This document shows, piece by piece, positions 7,778-15,987 of a DNA stretch of 64,000 nucleotides; positions within the stretch are counted from its first letter, which is position 1, and the number at the start of each line of letters is the position of its first letter. This DNA is from Pantoea sp. (GTDB lineage Bacteria > Pseudomonadota > Gammaproteobacteria > Enterobacterales > Enterobacteriaceae), in contig NZ_JAPWKD010000015.1 of assembly GCF_028283705.1 (NCBI RefSeq), positions 310,001 to 374,000 of the forward strand, given 5' to 3'. The translations under genes and the position numbers were made by a program. A model generated the notes under the pieces. That model was not told where the DNA came from. It ran no database searches and saw only the letters and a program-made list of their open reading frames with translations.

Positions 7778-8548
7778 TCACGCCATTACGGACCGCACCT
7801 GCGGATGCCGACTTGCCTCCACCAGCATCCGGGTATAGGGCACCGCCGCTTTACCCGCCACCAGCGCATCCACTTCCAGCGTTTCCAGAACCCTGCCGTG
7901 CTGCATCACTGCCACGCGATGGCACAGATGTGCCACCACCCCCAAATCATGTGTCACCATCAGGTAGGTCAGGTTTTGCTGTTGTTGCAGATCACTCAAT
8001 AAATTCAGAATTTCAGCCTGTACTGACACATCCAGCGCGGAGGTGGGTTCATCCAGTAACAACACGCGAGGCTCCAGGATCAGGGCGCGGGCGATCGCCA
8101 CGCGCTGGCGCTGTCCGCCAGACAGCTGGTGAGGATAACGCGTCTGCCAGGCACGGTTCAGCCCCACTTTTTCCAGCATGGCAATCACGCGCTGCTGACG
8201 CTGACCGATGCCGTGAATCTGCAACGGTTCCTCCAGAATATCGCCGATGGTATGGCGGGGATGCAGTGAACCGTAAGGATCCTGGAACACCATTTGTACC
8301 TTGCGGCACAGATTCCGTGCGATGCGATGGGCCAGTGGCTGGTCATCAATCATCAACTCGCCCTGCCAGTGGGTGAACAACCCGGCGAGGCATTTCAGCA
8401 CCGTGGTTTTCCCGGAGCCGGATTCGCCCACCAGGCCAAAAATCTCCCCGGCACGTACCGCCAGGTTGACGTCGAACAGCACCTGATGACGCTGCTCATC
8501 TTCGCCAAAACTAAGGTTGAGATTACGTACCCCGATCATCTGTTTCAT
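7778..8548 (-). CDS. Peptide/oligosaccharide-type ABC importer ATPase (DppF/OppF-like)
   Basis: Cytoplasmic ATPase of 256 residues. Walker A GESGSGKT, Q-loop MVFQDPYGSLHPRH, signature LSGGQRQR, Walker B VLLLDEPTSALD and the H-loop VTHD are all intact. The GSLHPRHTIGDIL region and the overall form fit the F-type subunit of Opp/Dpp importers. It is the last gene of a five-gene importer operon, 10 bp after the D-type ATPase. With the KdgR box upstream of the first gene of this run, transport of oligouronides or a related sugar acid is more likely than peptides; that is inference from context. Confidence 0.88.
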   Translation of the reverse strand: MKQMIGVRNLNLSFGEDEQRHQVLFDVNLAVRAGEIFGLVGESGSGKTTVLKCLAGLFTHWQGELMIDDQPLAHRIARNLCRKVQMVFQDPYGSLHPRHTIGDILEEPLQIHGIGQRQQRVIAMLEKVGLNRAWQTRYPHQLSGGQRQRVAIARALILEPRVLLLDEPTSALDVSVQAEILNLLSDLQQQQNLTYLMVTHDLGVVAHLCHRVAVMQHGRVLETLEVDALVAGKAAVPYTRMLVEASRHPQVRSVMA

Positions 8549-8558
8549 GTCTCTCTCC

Positions 8559-9434
8559 TTAAGGTTGCAGCCAGCTGTCCTGGCGTTGCAGTGCTGGCAG
8601 ACGCGGGCGACGCTGGTCCATATCGGGTAACGTAGCCAGCAGGCCCTGGGTATAGGGATGCTGAGCCTGGCCCAGCTCCGCAGCGGCTAATGACTCGACC
8701 ACGCGACCGGCGTACATTACCAGCACCCGGTCACAAAAGTGGCGCACCAGGTTGATGTCGTGGCTGATAAAAATCAGCCCCAGCCCACGTTGTTTCACCT
8801 GCTCATCCAGCAATGTCAGTACCTGCAGCCGCACCGACACATCCAGCGCCGAAGTCGGTTCATCGGCAATCACCAGCTCGGGATCGGTGATCAGCATCAT
8901 GGCGATCATTATGCGTTGCCCCTGGCCACCGGAGATTTCGTGTGGATAGAGCTGATAAACCCGTTCGGGATCGCGGATGCGCACCACATCGAGCATCGCC
9001 AGCGCCCGTTGTCGCGCTTCATCGCGCTGTCCGGGGTGGTGGCTGCGCCACGCCTCAGCAATCTGTTCGCCGATACGCACCACCGGATTGAGCGAATATT
9101 TCGGGTCCTGCATGATCATCGAAATACGTTTGCCACGAATGGCGCGCATCTCAGCCTGGGTGGCACTTAACAGGTCGATCCCGGCAAACTGCATACACCG
9201 GGCGGTGACCTGCGCGCTACGCGGGTGCAGTTGCAGCAGGGCGCGCCCCACGGTGGATTTGCCGGATCCCGATTCGCCAACAATCGCCAGTTTTTCCTGG
9301 CCGAGCTGAAAAGAGACGCCGCGTACCGCCGGGGTGCTGTGGCGTCCATTGACGAAGCTGACCTGCAAATCCTGCACATCAAGCAAGGGGCGGGGGTTAT
9401 TCGCTACGGGGATCGAGGATGTCACGCAGGCCAT
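8559..9434 (-). CDS. Peptide/oligosaccharide-type ABC importer ATPase (DppD/OppD-like)
   Basis: Cytoplasmic ATPase of about 291 residues with Walker A GESGSGKS, Q-loop MIMQDPKYSLNPV, signature ISGGQGQR (slightly variant), Walker B LVIADEPTSALD and a C-terminal HPYTQGLLATLPD tail typical of DppD. The start is uncertain: the ATG at 9434 has an AGGAG touching it, while a GTG three codons later (9425) has the same AGGAG at 9 bp spacing and may be the true start. It overlaps the upstream permease gene by up to 38 bp. It forms the heterodimeric motor with the 7778-8548 product. Confidence 0.87.
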   Translation of the reverse strand: MACVTSSIPVANNPRPLLDVQDLQVSFVNGRHSTPAVRGVSFQLGQEKLAIVGESGSGKSTVGRALLQLHPRSAQVTARCMQFAGIDLLSATQAEMRAIRGKRISMIMQDPKYSLNPVVRIGEQIAEAWRSHHPGQRDEARQRALAMLDVVRIRDPERVYQLYPHEISGGQGQRIMIAMMLITDPELVIADEPTSALDVSVRLQVLTLLDEQVKQRGLGLIFISHDINLVRHFCDRVLVMYAGRVVESLAAAELGQAQHPYTQGLLATLPDMDQRRPRLPALQRQDSWLQP

Positions 9435-10302
9435 CTCCTAAGAAGTTAAACGCCAGACTATTCACCAGAATCGCCAGACCTGGCACCGTCACCACCCACC
9501 AGCACTCCAGCATGTAGCTGCGGCCGCTGGCGATCATCGCTCCCCATTCGGGATCCGGTGGCTGCGCCCCCAGACCGAGGAAACCCAACCCGGCAGCGGT
9601 CAGGATGATGCCCGCCATATTCATGGTGATGCGGATAATCACCGATGGCAGACACAGCGGGACAATATGCTTCCAGATTACACGCACAGGGGAAGCGCCC
9701 TGCAAACGTACGGCCGAGATAAAATCCGCCTGACGCAGCGACAGCGCCTCGGCCCGGGCCAGACGCGCAATCGGCGGCCAGGCGGTCAGGGTGATGGCGA
9801 TGACCACATGCTCCAGCCCGGGACCGAGTGCTGCAACAAACGCCAGTGCCAGCACCAGGCTGGGGAAGGAGATAAAAATATCGGTGACGCGCATCAGCAC
9901 GCTATCGACCTTACCGCCGAAATACCCGGCAGTAACGCCGAGCAGCAGGCCAATCGGCCCCACGGTGACCGATACCAGCAACACGATATACAGGGTGATG
10001 CGCGCGCCCCACACCAGGCGGCTGAAAATATCACGACCAAATTCGTCGGTGCCAAACCAGTGTTGGGCGCCGGGCGGACTCAGGGCGTTATTCAGGTCCT
10101 GAATCAGCGGATGATAAGGTGCAATCCACGGTGCAAACAGCGCCGTCACCAACAGCAGCAGGATGATCGCGCCGCCGATGGCGGTCAGCGGATTACAGGC
10201 CATACGCCAGACAAACTGGCCGGTACGGGCTGCCAGACGGCGGCAGCGTTCCAGGCGCTCGCGCGTGGCGCTGGCATAAGGTGTCTCCAGCGAAATCGTC
10301 AT
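9397..10302 (-). CDS. ABC importer permease, DppC/OppC type
   Basis: Inner-membrane permease of 301 residues. After a cytoplasmic N-terminus there is a first membrane helix, the HWFGTDEFGRDIFSRLVWGAR motif of the C-type family, several further helices, and the EAA-loop region (RAEALSLRQADFISAVRLQGAS) that docks on the ATPase. The start overlaps the end of the DppB-type gene by 4 bp (ATGA), showing coupled translation. Confidence 0.9.
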   Translation of the reverse strand: MTISLETPYASATRERLERCRRLAARTGQFVWRMACNPLTAIGGAIILLLLVTALFAPWIAPYHPLIQDLNNALSPPGAQHWFGTDEFGRDIFSRLVWGARITLYIVLLVSVTVGPIGLLLGVTAGYFGGKVDSVLMRVTDIFISFPSLVLALAFVAALGPGLEHVVIAITLTAWPPIARLARAEALSLRQADFISAVRLQGASPVRVIWKHIVPLCLPSVIIRITMNMAGIILTAAGLGFLGLGAQPPDPEWGAMIASGRSYMLECWWVVTVPGLAILVNSLAFNFLGDGLRDILDPRSE

Positions 10303-11324
10303 ACTTTGGTCCTCGGGTCGAATACCTGATAAAGCAGGTCAGAAACCAGGTTGAGCAGGACAAAAATCAGGCCGACCACCAGCACGCAGCCCATTACCGC
10401 ATTCATATCGCCCAGCATCAGGCTGCCGGTGAGATAGGAACCAAATCCCGGCCAGGAAAATACCGTTTCAATCAGCACCGCGCCTTCCAGCAGTGAACCG
10501 TAAGCCAGCGCCACCACCGTCAGCAGCTGGACCAGAATGTTGCGAAAGGCGTGTTGCCAGATAACCTGCCACTCGGTCAACCCTTTGACACGCGCGGTCA
10601 GAATGAACTCCTGTGACAGCTGCGCCAGCATAAAGCTGCGCGTCATGCGGCTGATGTAAGCCAGAGAGTGGAAGCCGAGCAGCGAGGCGGGCAAAATCAG
10701 GTGGTTTAGCGCGTTGGCAAAGACCGAGCCGTTACCGGCCAGCAAAGCATCCACCAGCAGCAAACCGGTACGGCACGGCACCACGCCATCGAGACTGAAA
10801 TCCACTCGTCCGGCTCCCCCGACCCAGCCGAGATGCGCATAAAACAGCAACAGGCCGACCATGCCAACCCAGAAGATCGGTGTGGAATAACCGGCAAGGC
10901 TGATGATGCGCACCATATAATCCACCAGGCCGTTGCGGCGTGCCGCTGCCCAGACGCCGAGTGGCACACCCAGTCCGGCGCCAATCACAATTGCCAGCGT
11001 GGCCAGTTCCACCGTGGCCGGGAAGACACGCAGGATATCGTTGATCACCGGTTGCCCGGTCAGCAGCGCCTGGCCGAGATTGCCGTGCAGCAGACCGTTA
11101 AGGTAGATACCAAACTGTACCCACAGCGGTTTATCAAAACCGAGCTGGTGATAAACCTGCTGATAAGTGGCGTGATCGGCGTCCGGGCCGACAATCGCGA
11201 GCACGGGATCGACTGGCATCACCCGGCCAATAAAAAAAGTCAGCAACAGCAGCCCCGTGAGGGTGATCAGCACCTGCCATCCACGGCTGCGCAGTTTGCG
11301 CCAGTGGCTTCGCGTCAGTTTCAT
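10299..11324 (-). CDS. ABC importer permease, DppB/OppB type
   Basis: Inner-membrane permease of 341 residues with an N-terminal helix, a large periplasmic loop and five further helices. The motif HQLGFDKPLWVQFGIYLNGL early in the loop and the FILTARVKGLTEWQVIWQHAFRN EAA loop (given in parts) mark the B-type subunit. I chose the ATG at 11324, which has a GGGAGGT site and overlaps the stop of the binding-protein gene by 4 bp, over a longer ATG upstream. Partner of the C-type permease. Confidence 0.9.
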   Translation of the reverse strand: MKLTRSHWRKLRSRGWQVLITLTGLLLLTFFIGRVMPVDPVLAIVGPDADHATYQQVYHQLGFDKPLWVQFGIYLNGLLHGNLGQALLTGQPVINDILRVFPATVELATLAIVIGAGLGVPLGVWAAARRNGLVDYMVRIISLAGYSTPIFWVGMVGLLLFYAHLGWVGGAGRVDFSLDGVVPCRTGLLLVDALLAGNGSVFANALNHLILPASLLGFHSLAYISRMTRSFMLAQLSQEFILTARVKGLTEWQVIWQHAFRNILVQLLTVVALAYGSLLEGAVLIETVFSWPGFGSYLTGSLMLGDMNAVMGCVLVVGLIFVLLNLVSDLLYQVFDPRTKV

Positions 11325-12952
11325 TGCGCACCTCCCGCCAGGCTGTCCGGCGTTTTCCATACGTCACGTAAGAAGGTGGTCGCCGAGGGATGCGGCACAT
11401 AATCCTGCACCCGGTTGTTGACCACCACTGAATCAACCATCTGGGAAATCGGCATCAGGGCCGGGATCAATTGGTCATAACGGCGCTGGATTGCGAAGTA
11501 ATCCTGCTGCTGACGTGCGCTGTCGCGCTCCAGTAGCGCCTGATCGATCATCTGATTCAGCTGCGCATCGTAGAAACTGGTGCGCCAGCCCTGAAAGTTG
11601 GTCAGTCGGGCGCTGTCGGCGTTATTCGGGTTGTACACCAGCGAACGCAGGCTGGAGTGGGGATGGGGTTCCACGCCGCTGCCACCTCGCCCGACCAGCA
11701 GGTTGAACTGCCGTTCGCGCATCGCCCCGTAGATCTGGTTACCGGTGCCGGTAATGATTTTGGCGCGGATGCCGCCCTGCATCAGGGTGGATTGAATGGC
11801 GATGGCGATATTGAGAAACGGCTGGTCAGCCAATACGCGCAGCGTGGTATCAAAGCCGTGGGGATAACCGGCTTCCGCCAGTAAGGCTTTGGCGCGTGGG
11901 ATATCCAGTTTGTAGCCGGGGTCCGGCAGAGTGGCGGGCATACCGGCCTGAATCGGGCGTTGATGCAGTTCGCCATAGCCGGCCATCAGGGTGTGATTGA
12001 TCCCCTGATAATCCACCAGGTAACGCACCGCCTCACGCACTTTGGCGTTGGCGAAGTGGTCATCCTTCATACTCATCGCCAGATAATAAAGGGTGCCTTT
12101 TGGCACGGCATCGATGGTGAGGTCCGGGTCGTGACGCAGCGCTTTGACATCGGGGATCTCCATATTGCTGGCAATATCGATATCACCTTTTTCCATCATC
12201 AGCCGCAGGGTTTGCGACTCCTGTAAATGACGGAACACCACGCGAGCAAGCTTCGGCGCACCGCGCCAGTAGTTATCCGCGCGATTCATACGCAGCACGT
12301 CTTTCGCCTGCCAGACATCAAGACGGAACGGGCCGGAACCGGCCTCGTGAGTGGTCAGCCAGCGATTGCCCCAGTCACCGTTGCTGGCATGGGCCTGCAC
12401 GGTTTTGCTGTCGAGCACCACCATGCTGCCCAGTGCCGCCAGCGAATAAAGCACCAGTCGCGGATCGTTGGCTGTGGGCAGGCGAATCTGCACGGTACCT
12501 GCATCCGGGGCGCTAATCAGCTGGTCCACATTGTCTTTGTTAAAACCGTAGGATTTCCACACTGAGGCTTGCGCCAGATTCAGGTGCAGCACGCGACGCA
12601 TCGACCACACCACGTCGGCACTGGAGAGCGGGTTACCGGAATGAAAGGTGACGTTGTCACGCAGGTGGAAGGTGAGTTGCATATTATCCGGGCTGATTTC
12701 CCAGCGTTGCGCCAGCGCCGGACGGACGTTGGTCAACTGATGCGGGTCCAGCTCGACCAGGCCGTCATACAGGTTAACCACAATACCCACCACTTCATTG
12801 CCGGTCATGGCGGCGGGATCGAGGGTCAGCAGGTTGTTCATATTCATCCCGACGATCAGCTGATCGTCGGGCGTGGCAGCCTGCCCACCGAGGCTGGCCG
12901 TCAGCAGCAGCAACGCGACGCAGCACGTTGTGCAACGGGTAAAGAGGTTCAT
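11321..12952 (-). CDS. ABC importer periplasmic substrate-binding protein (SBP_bac_5)
   Basis: Secreted binding protein of 543 residues for the Opp/Dpp-type importer. The first 28 residues are a signal peptide ending around GGQAA-TPDD. The body has the family pattern: VVGIVVNLYDGLVELDP, LRDNVTFHSGNPLSSADVVWS, and later DIPRAKALLAEAGYPHG. ATG at 12952 preferred over a TTG six bases upstream. First gene of the importer, 60 bp after the enolase-superfamily gene, so probably in the same transcript. Ligand unknown; the KdgR box upstream argues for an oligouronide or other sugar-acid conjugate. Confidence 0.88.
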   Translation of the reverse strand: MNLFTRCTTCCVALLLLTASLGGQAATPDDQLIVGMNMNNLLTLDPAAMTGNEVVGIVVNLYDGLVELDPHQLTNVRPALAQRWEISPDNMQLTFHLRDNVTFHSGNPLSSADVVWSMRRVLHLNLAQASVWKSYGFNKDNVDQLISAPDAGTVQIRLPTANDPRLVLYSLAALGSMVVLDSKTVQAHASNGDWGNRWLTTHEAGSGPFRLDVWQAKDVLRMNRADNYWRGAPKLARVVFRHLQESQTLRLMMEKGDIDIASNMEIPDVKALRHDPDLTIDAVPKGTLYYLAMSMKDDHFANAKVREAVRYLVDYQGINHTLMAGYGELHQRPIQAGMPATLPDPGYKLDIPRAKALLAEAGYPHGFDTTLRVLADQPFLNIAIAIQSTLMQGGIRAKIITGTGNQIYGAMRERQFNLLVGRGGSGVEPHPHSSLRSLVYNPNNADSARLTNFQGWRTSFYDAQLNQMIDQALLERDSARQQQDYFAIQRRYDQLIPALMPISQMVDSVVVNNRVQDYVPHPSATTFLRDVWKTPDSLAGGAQ

Positions 12953-13012
12953 AAGCAAAGTCCAGCAGGTCAGAGGTTTATTGTTGTTTGCCGTACTGCT
13001 TGTGTCGGGTTA

Positions 13013-14167
13013 TCACCAGCGATTCAGGGTATGGGTCTCAATCCAGCTAAAGTTGATGTCTTCCCCCAGTCCGGGACGGGTCGGCAGATGGACAAATCCG
13101 TCGCTGTCCATCGGGTCTGTCAGGCTGTGGAGATAGGCCGGGGGCTGTTCATAATCGAGGAAAGGATGCAGCAGGCCGCGCTCATACCAGCGACAGTTAC
13201 GGATGGCACCCACCACGGCGAGGCTGGCGGCACCATTGCCGTGCACTTCGCAATCCATACCGAAGGCTTCGGCCAGACTGGCGACTTTGAGTGTGGCGGA
13301 AATCCCACCGACGCCGTTGGCACCGGCACGTAAAATGTCACAGGCACCAGCCTGTACCCAGTCGGCGCGACTGTGGTGTTTACCACCGAGGCTCTCCGGG
13401 CCGAGCACATCAATGCTCAGGTTATTCGCCAGCCAGGCATAGGACGCCATACTTTCTTCTTCCATCGGCTCCTCAAACCAGGTGAAGTTGAGTTTTTCCA
13501 GCGCCTTGCCGATGGTGAGGGCGTCGCTGCGGCTGTACCAGTGGTAGCCATCCAGCATCAGGGCGATATCCGGTCCCACCGCTTCACGCACGGCGGCGCA
13601 GGCTTTGATATCCATCGCCGGGCTGGGGGCAAACGACACCGGTGGCATCCAGGTATGCAGCTTGATGGCACGATAACCACGCGTCACCAGCTGTTCGGCA
13701 AAACGGGCGTAATCATCCGGGGTCGATAATCCCCCCTCCAGCTCATCGCCGCACATGGTGCTGCCATAGGCGGGAATTTTTTCGCGATAACCACCCAGCA
13801 GCTTGTGTACCGGTTGTTGCAGTTTACGCCCGATCAGATCCCACAACGCCTGCTCCACCGCCGACAGCGCACGTTCCGTCAGTTGATGGGCGCTGCCGCG
13901 TTGCCAGTGCACCAAATCCTGCCACAGCCGCTCACGATCAAAGGCGTTTTGTCCGAGCAAAACCTTACGAAAGAAAGCATTCACCACATGCGGGCGGATC
14001 ACCTCGGCGGGCGCAAAAGCGTAGCCACAATGGCCGTCTTCGCTGGTCAGGGTCAGCAACGCCAGCTGGGCGTCGCTTTCTGCACCGGGATGTGAATGCC
14101 CGGCGCTGTCGGATACGCGGCGTGTAGGGTAGGTAAACAGGGTGACATCAATGGCGCTGATCTTCAC
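13013..14167 (-). CDS. Mandelate racemase/enolase-superfamily sugar-acid dehydratase
   Basis: Cytoplasmic Mg-dependent enzyme of 384 residues that removes a proton alpha to a carboxylate, most likely a sugar-acid dehydratase. Metal ligands can be placed as the Asp of LMLDGYHW, the first Glu of WFEEPMEEE and the Glu of LGPESLGG; a YRAIKLHTW segment sits where the KxK/KxH catalytic pair is found, and a DCEVHGNGAA segment supplies the late His. Start is the GTG at 14167, which has a perfect GGAGGAG site; the longer ATG upstream overlaps the operator. Preceded by a KdgR box, so induced with the uronate genes. Specific substrate unresolved. Confidence 0.82.
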   Translation of the reverse strand: MKISAIDVTLFTYPTRRVSDSAGHSHPGAESDAQLALLTLTSEDGHCGYAFAPAEVIRPHVVNAFFRKVLLGQNAFDRERLWQDLVHWQRGSAHQLTERALSAVEQALWDLIGRKLQQPVHKLLGGYREKIPAYGSTMCGDELEGGLSTPDDYARFAEQLVTRGYRAIKLHTWMPPVSFAPSPAMDIKACAAVREAVGPDIALMLDGYHWYSRSDALTIGKALEKLNFTWFEEPMEEESMASYAWLANNLSIDVLGPESLGGKHHSRADWVQAGACDILRAGANGVGGISATLKVASLAEAFGMDCEVHGNGAASLAVVGAIRNCRWYERGLLHPFLDYEQPPAYLHSLTDPMDSDGFVHLPTRPGLGEDINFSWIETHTLNRW

Positions 14168-14221
14168 GGCAACTCCTCCGATAAACACATGTCCATGCCC
14201 GGGAGCGGGCGTTATCAATAA

Positions 14222-14240
14222 ATTAAAACGGTGTTTCATT
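14222..14240. promoter_or_regulatory. KdgR box upstream of the dehydratase/ABC operon
   Basis: ATTAAAACGGTGTTTCATT matches the KdgR consensus AATRAAAYRNYRTTTYATT at 18 of 19 positions, and shares AAACGGTGTTTCA with the box at 7014-7032. It lies 55 bp upstream of the GTG start at 14167 on the minus strand, a good position for repression of the whole enolase-ABC run. Confidence 0.82.
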
Positions 14241-14450
14241 TCGTAATTTAGTCTTCACCTTTTGTTAACGCATTAGCCAAAGCGCGGATTATTCCGGCGA
14301 TAAATTGGGCAATTGCATGGCGGGCTGTGAGCGTTTTCACGAAAGGAGGGCGTTTTGTGAGCGGCGACACAGCGGGCGGAATGTAAAAAAATGTGTCGCC
14401 AAGGGCTTTTCATTTTGTTGCCGCCAGGTAATAGTGACGCCGCGAAATGC

Positions 14451-14469
14451 ATTAATAATAATCATTATC
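14451..14469. promoter_or_regulatory. Fur box
   Basis: ATTAATAATAATCATTATC matches the 19-bp Fur consensus GATAATGATAATCATTATC at 15-16 positions, with the right half perfect. It lies 20 bp before the ATG at 14489, so iron repression of that gene is likely. Confidence 0.8.
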
Positions 14470-14488
14470 ATTTGTAGGGTTAGATCAC

Positions 14489-15604
14489 ATGAAGAAATGG
14501 ATGTTAGCGCTGGGGTTGCTGACGGTTGCCTGTGGTGCATCCGCCAAAGTCATTACCGATGTGGCCGGGCGGCAGGTCGAGGTGGCACAGGAGTCAAAAC
14601 GTATCATTCTGGGTGAAGGGCGGCAGATGTACCTGCTGGCAGCCTTCGACACCCAGGCACCGTTCCAGCGTGTGGTTGGCTGGCGTGATGATTTCCACAA
14701 AGCGGATTACGACGGCTACATGGCGTATGAAAAACGTTATCCGCAGATTAAGCAGTTGCCGACCTTTGGTGGAGCTAAAGATGGCACTTTTAATGTTGAG
14801 CAGGCGCTGACGCTGAAACCCGATTTGGTGCTGATGAATCTCGAATCGAAAGCGGCGACTGACGAAGGTAAATTGATCGAGAAATTGCAGGCGGTGGGGA
14901 TTCCGGTGGTGTTTATCGATTTCCGCGAGAAACCGATGGAACATGCCGAGCAAAGCATCCGCATTATGGGTGAGCTGGTCAACAATCCGCAGCGCGCAGA
15001 GCAGATTATTGCATTTCGTCGCGCTGCCATTGCTAAGGTGACAGATCGCCTGAAAAATTTTAACGGCAAGCAGCCAAAAGTGATGATTGATCGTGCTGGT
15101 GGTTATACCGATGAATGCTGCATGTCATTCGGTAACGAGAACTTCGGCCAGATGGTCGAGCTGGCGGGGGGAAGGAATATCGCGAAGGATCTGATTCCTG
15201 GCACCTTTGGCACCCTGAATCCGGAGCAGATTATTGCCAGCCAGCCGGATGTGGTGGTGGTCACCGGCGCTAACTGGAAAAACTACAACACCGTCGGCAA
15301 ATGGGTCGGCGTGGGACCGGGTGCCGATACCCAGCAGGCCGAAGCGCGCCTGCGTACCCTGATGATGCGTGATGCGTTTAAAACCCTGCCGGTGGCGCAT
15401 AACGGCAATGCTCATGCGATCTGGCATCAGTTTTACGACAGCCCATATCAGTTTGTCGCCATTCAGGCGCTGGCAAAATGGCTGCACCCGGAATTGTTTG
15501 CCGATCTCGATCCGGACGCCACTTTCCGCGAGTTCCATGAAAAGTTCCTGCCGCTGCCTTATCAGCCAGGTTACTGGGTGACACTGCCCGCGGATCGTTC
15601 CTGA
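14489..15604 (+). CDS. Iron-siderophore/heme-type ABC substrate-binding protein (orphan)
   Basis: Periplasmic binding protein of 371 residues, class III (FepB/BtuF) fold. Residues 1-19 are a signal peptide (cleavage after CGASA). The opening KVITDVAGRQVEV is the standard start of these proteins, followed by LTLKPDLVLMN and NPEQIIASQPDVVVVTG in the two lobes. It is long for the family because of an extended C-terminus with IWHQFYDSPYQFVAIQALAKWLHP, seen in some iron-complex binding proteins of larger size. No permease or ATPase is adjacent, so it must serve a transporter encoded elsewhere. A Fur box precedes it and a strong terminator follows 16 bp after the stop. Confidence 0.85.
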   Translation: MKKWMLALGLLTVACGASAKVITDVAGRQVEVAQESKRIILGEGRQMYLLAAFDTQAPFQRVVGWRDDFHKADYDGYMAYEKRYPQIKQLPTFGGAKDGTFNVEQALTLKPDLVLMNLESKAATDEGKLIEKLQAVGIPVVFIDFREKPMEHAEQSIRIMGELVNNPQRAEQIIAFRRAAIAKVTDRLKNFNGKQPKVMIDRAGGYTDECCMSFGNENFGQMVELAGGRNIAKDLIPGTFGTLNPEQIIASQPDVVVVTGANWKNYNTVGKWVGVGPGADTQQAEARLRTLMMRDAFKTLPVAHNGNAHAIWHQFYDSPYQFVAIQALAKWLHPELFADLDPDATFREFHEKFLPLPYQPGYWVTLPADRS

Positions 15605-15619
15605 TAAATCGCAGGCAAT

Positions 15620-15712
15620 AAAAAAGGATTTGGCGGCAACGCCAAATCCTTTTTTTCTGTTCACACGTCGGCTGGTAACCGGGTGGTGAACGGGGTGCTC
15701 AGCACTCCTCAC
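15620..15712 (-). ncRNA. Predicted IstR-like antisense RNA for the TisB-like toxin
   Basis: On the minus strand a near-consensus promoter (TTGAAA, 17 bp, TATGAT; top-strand 15743-15748 and 15720-15725) should start an RNA at about 15712. It would run about 93 nt to the hairpin and six U residues at 15620. Its first 17 nt are the exact complement of a second copy of GCTCAGCACTCCTCACA at 15892-15908, which lies in the 5' leader of the TisB-like mRNA. This is the same layout as E. coli istR-1, whose 5' part pairs with the tisAB leader. No open frame. The promoter and repeat are seen; transcription and pairing are inferred. Confidence 0.75.
15621..15656. terminator. Bidirectional rho-independent terminator
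   Basis: A 15-bp stem (15621-15635 with 15640-15654) closed by a GCAA tetraloop, with seven Ts on the + side and six As on the other. It should end the binding-protein transcript (+) and the predicted IstR-like RNA (-). Confidence 0.92.
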
Positions 15713-15713
15713 A
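15697..15713 (+). repeat. 17-bp direct repeat, copy 1 (inside the antisense RNA gene)
   Basis: GCTCAGCACTCCTCACA, identical to 15892-15908. Because this copy is transcribed from the minus strand and the other from the plus strand, the two RNAs would be complementary in trans. Confidence 0.9.
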
Positions 15714-15719
15714 AAACGA

Positions 15720-15748
15720 ATCATAAAATGTGCAGAGAAAGATTTCAA
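15720..15748 (-). promoter_or_regulatory. Sigma-70 promoter of the antisense RNA
   Basis: Read on the minus strand: TTGAAA at 15748-15743, 17-bp spacer, TATGAT at 15725-15720. Five of six bases match the consensus in each hexamer or nearly so, with ideal spacing, which suggests constitutive expression as for istR-1. Confidence 0.75.
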
Positions 15749-15760
15749 GTTTGGCTCAAC

Positions 15761-15780
15761 TACTGTATGGTTGTACAGGT
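15761..15780 (+). promoter_or_regulatory. LexA box of the TisB-like gene
   Basis: TACTGTATGGTTGTACAGGT contains the invariant CTGT-N8-ACAG of LexA sites and matches 14 of 20 consensus positions. A TTGGCT at 15751-15756 could be the -35 element with the -10 region inside the box, so LexA would block transcription until DNA damage. Confidence 0.8.
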
Positions 15781-15891
15781 GTTGAGTGTCGGGCGTCGCT
15801 TCATTGTTTTCTGATGACTCCCAGGGGCGCGGATTGTCAAATCCCGGCAGGTACCAGGTGGTGCTGGCCTGTGGCTTTCACAATGAGCGTC

Positions 15892-15908
15892 GCTCAGCAC
15901 TCCTCACA
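15892..15908 (+). repeat. 17-bp direct repeat, copy 2 (antisense target in toxin mRNA leader)
   Basis: GCTCAGCACTCCTCACA in the predicted 5' untranslated leader, 80 nt before the toxin start codon. The distance resembles the ribosome standby site of tisB mRNA where IstR-1 binds. Confidence 0.85.
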
Positions 15909-15963
15909 GATGTGCTCAGGCGTTCGGCGGGTGGAGTCAAAGTCCCGGATGCCGGAAGGCGCG

Positions 15964-15977
15964 CTCCTGCAGAGGAG
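15964..15977 (+). promoter_or_regulatory. Hairpin hiding the toxin Shine-Dalgarno
   Basis: CTCCT (15964-15968), loop GCAG, AGGAG (15973-15977): the ribosome site AGGAG, 10 nt before the ATG, is paired with its own anti-sequence. tisB likewise has a sequestered ribosome site and needs a standby site upstream. Confidence 0.6.
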
Positions 15978-15987
15978 AAGGAAAGTG

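Larger units (their letters stand above)
14168..14488. other. Divergent intergenic region with KdgR and Fur boxes
   Basis: 321 bp between the minus-strand enolase-superfamily/ABC operon and the plus-strand iron-type binding protein. It contains a KdgR box near the left gene and a Fur box near the right gene, listed separately. The stretch between them (about 14245-14450) shows no clear further signal. Confidence 0.7.
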
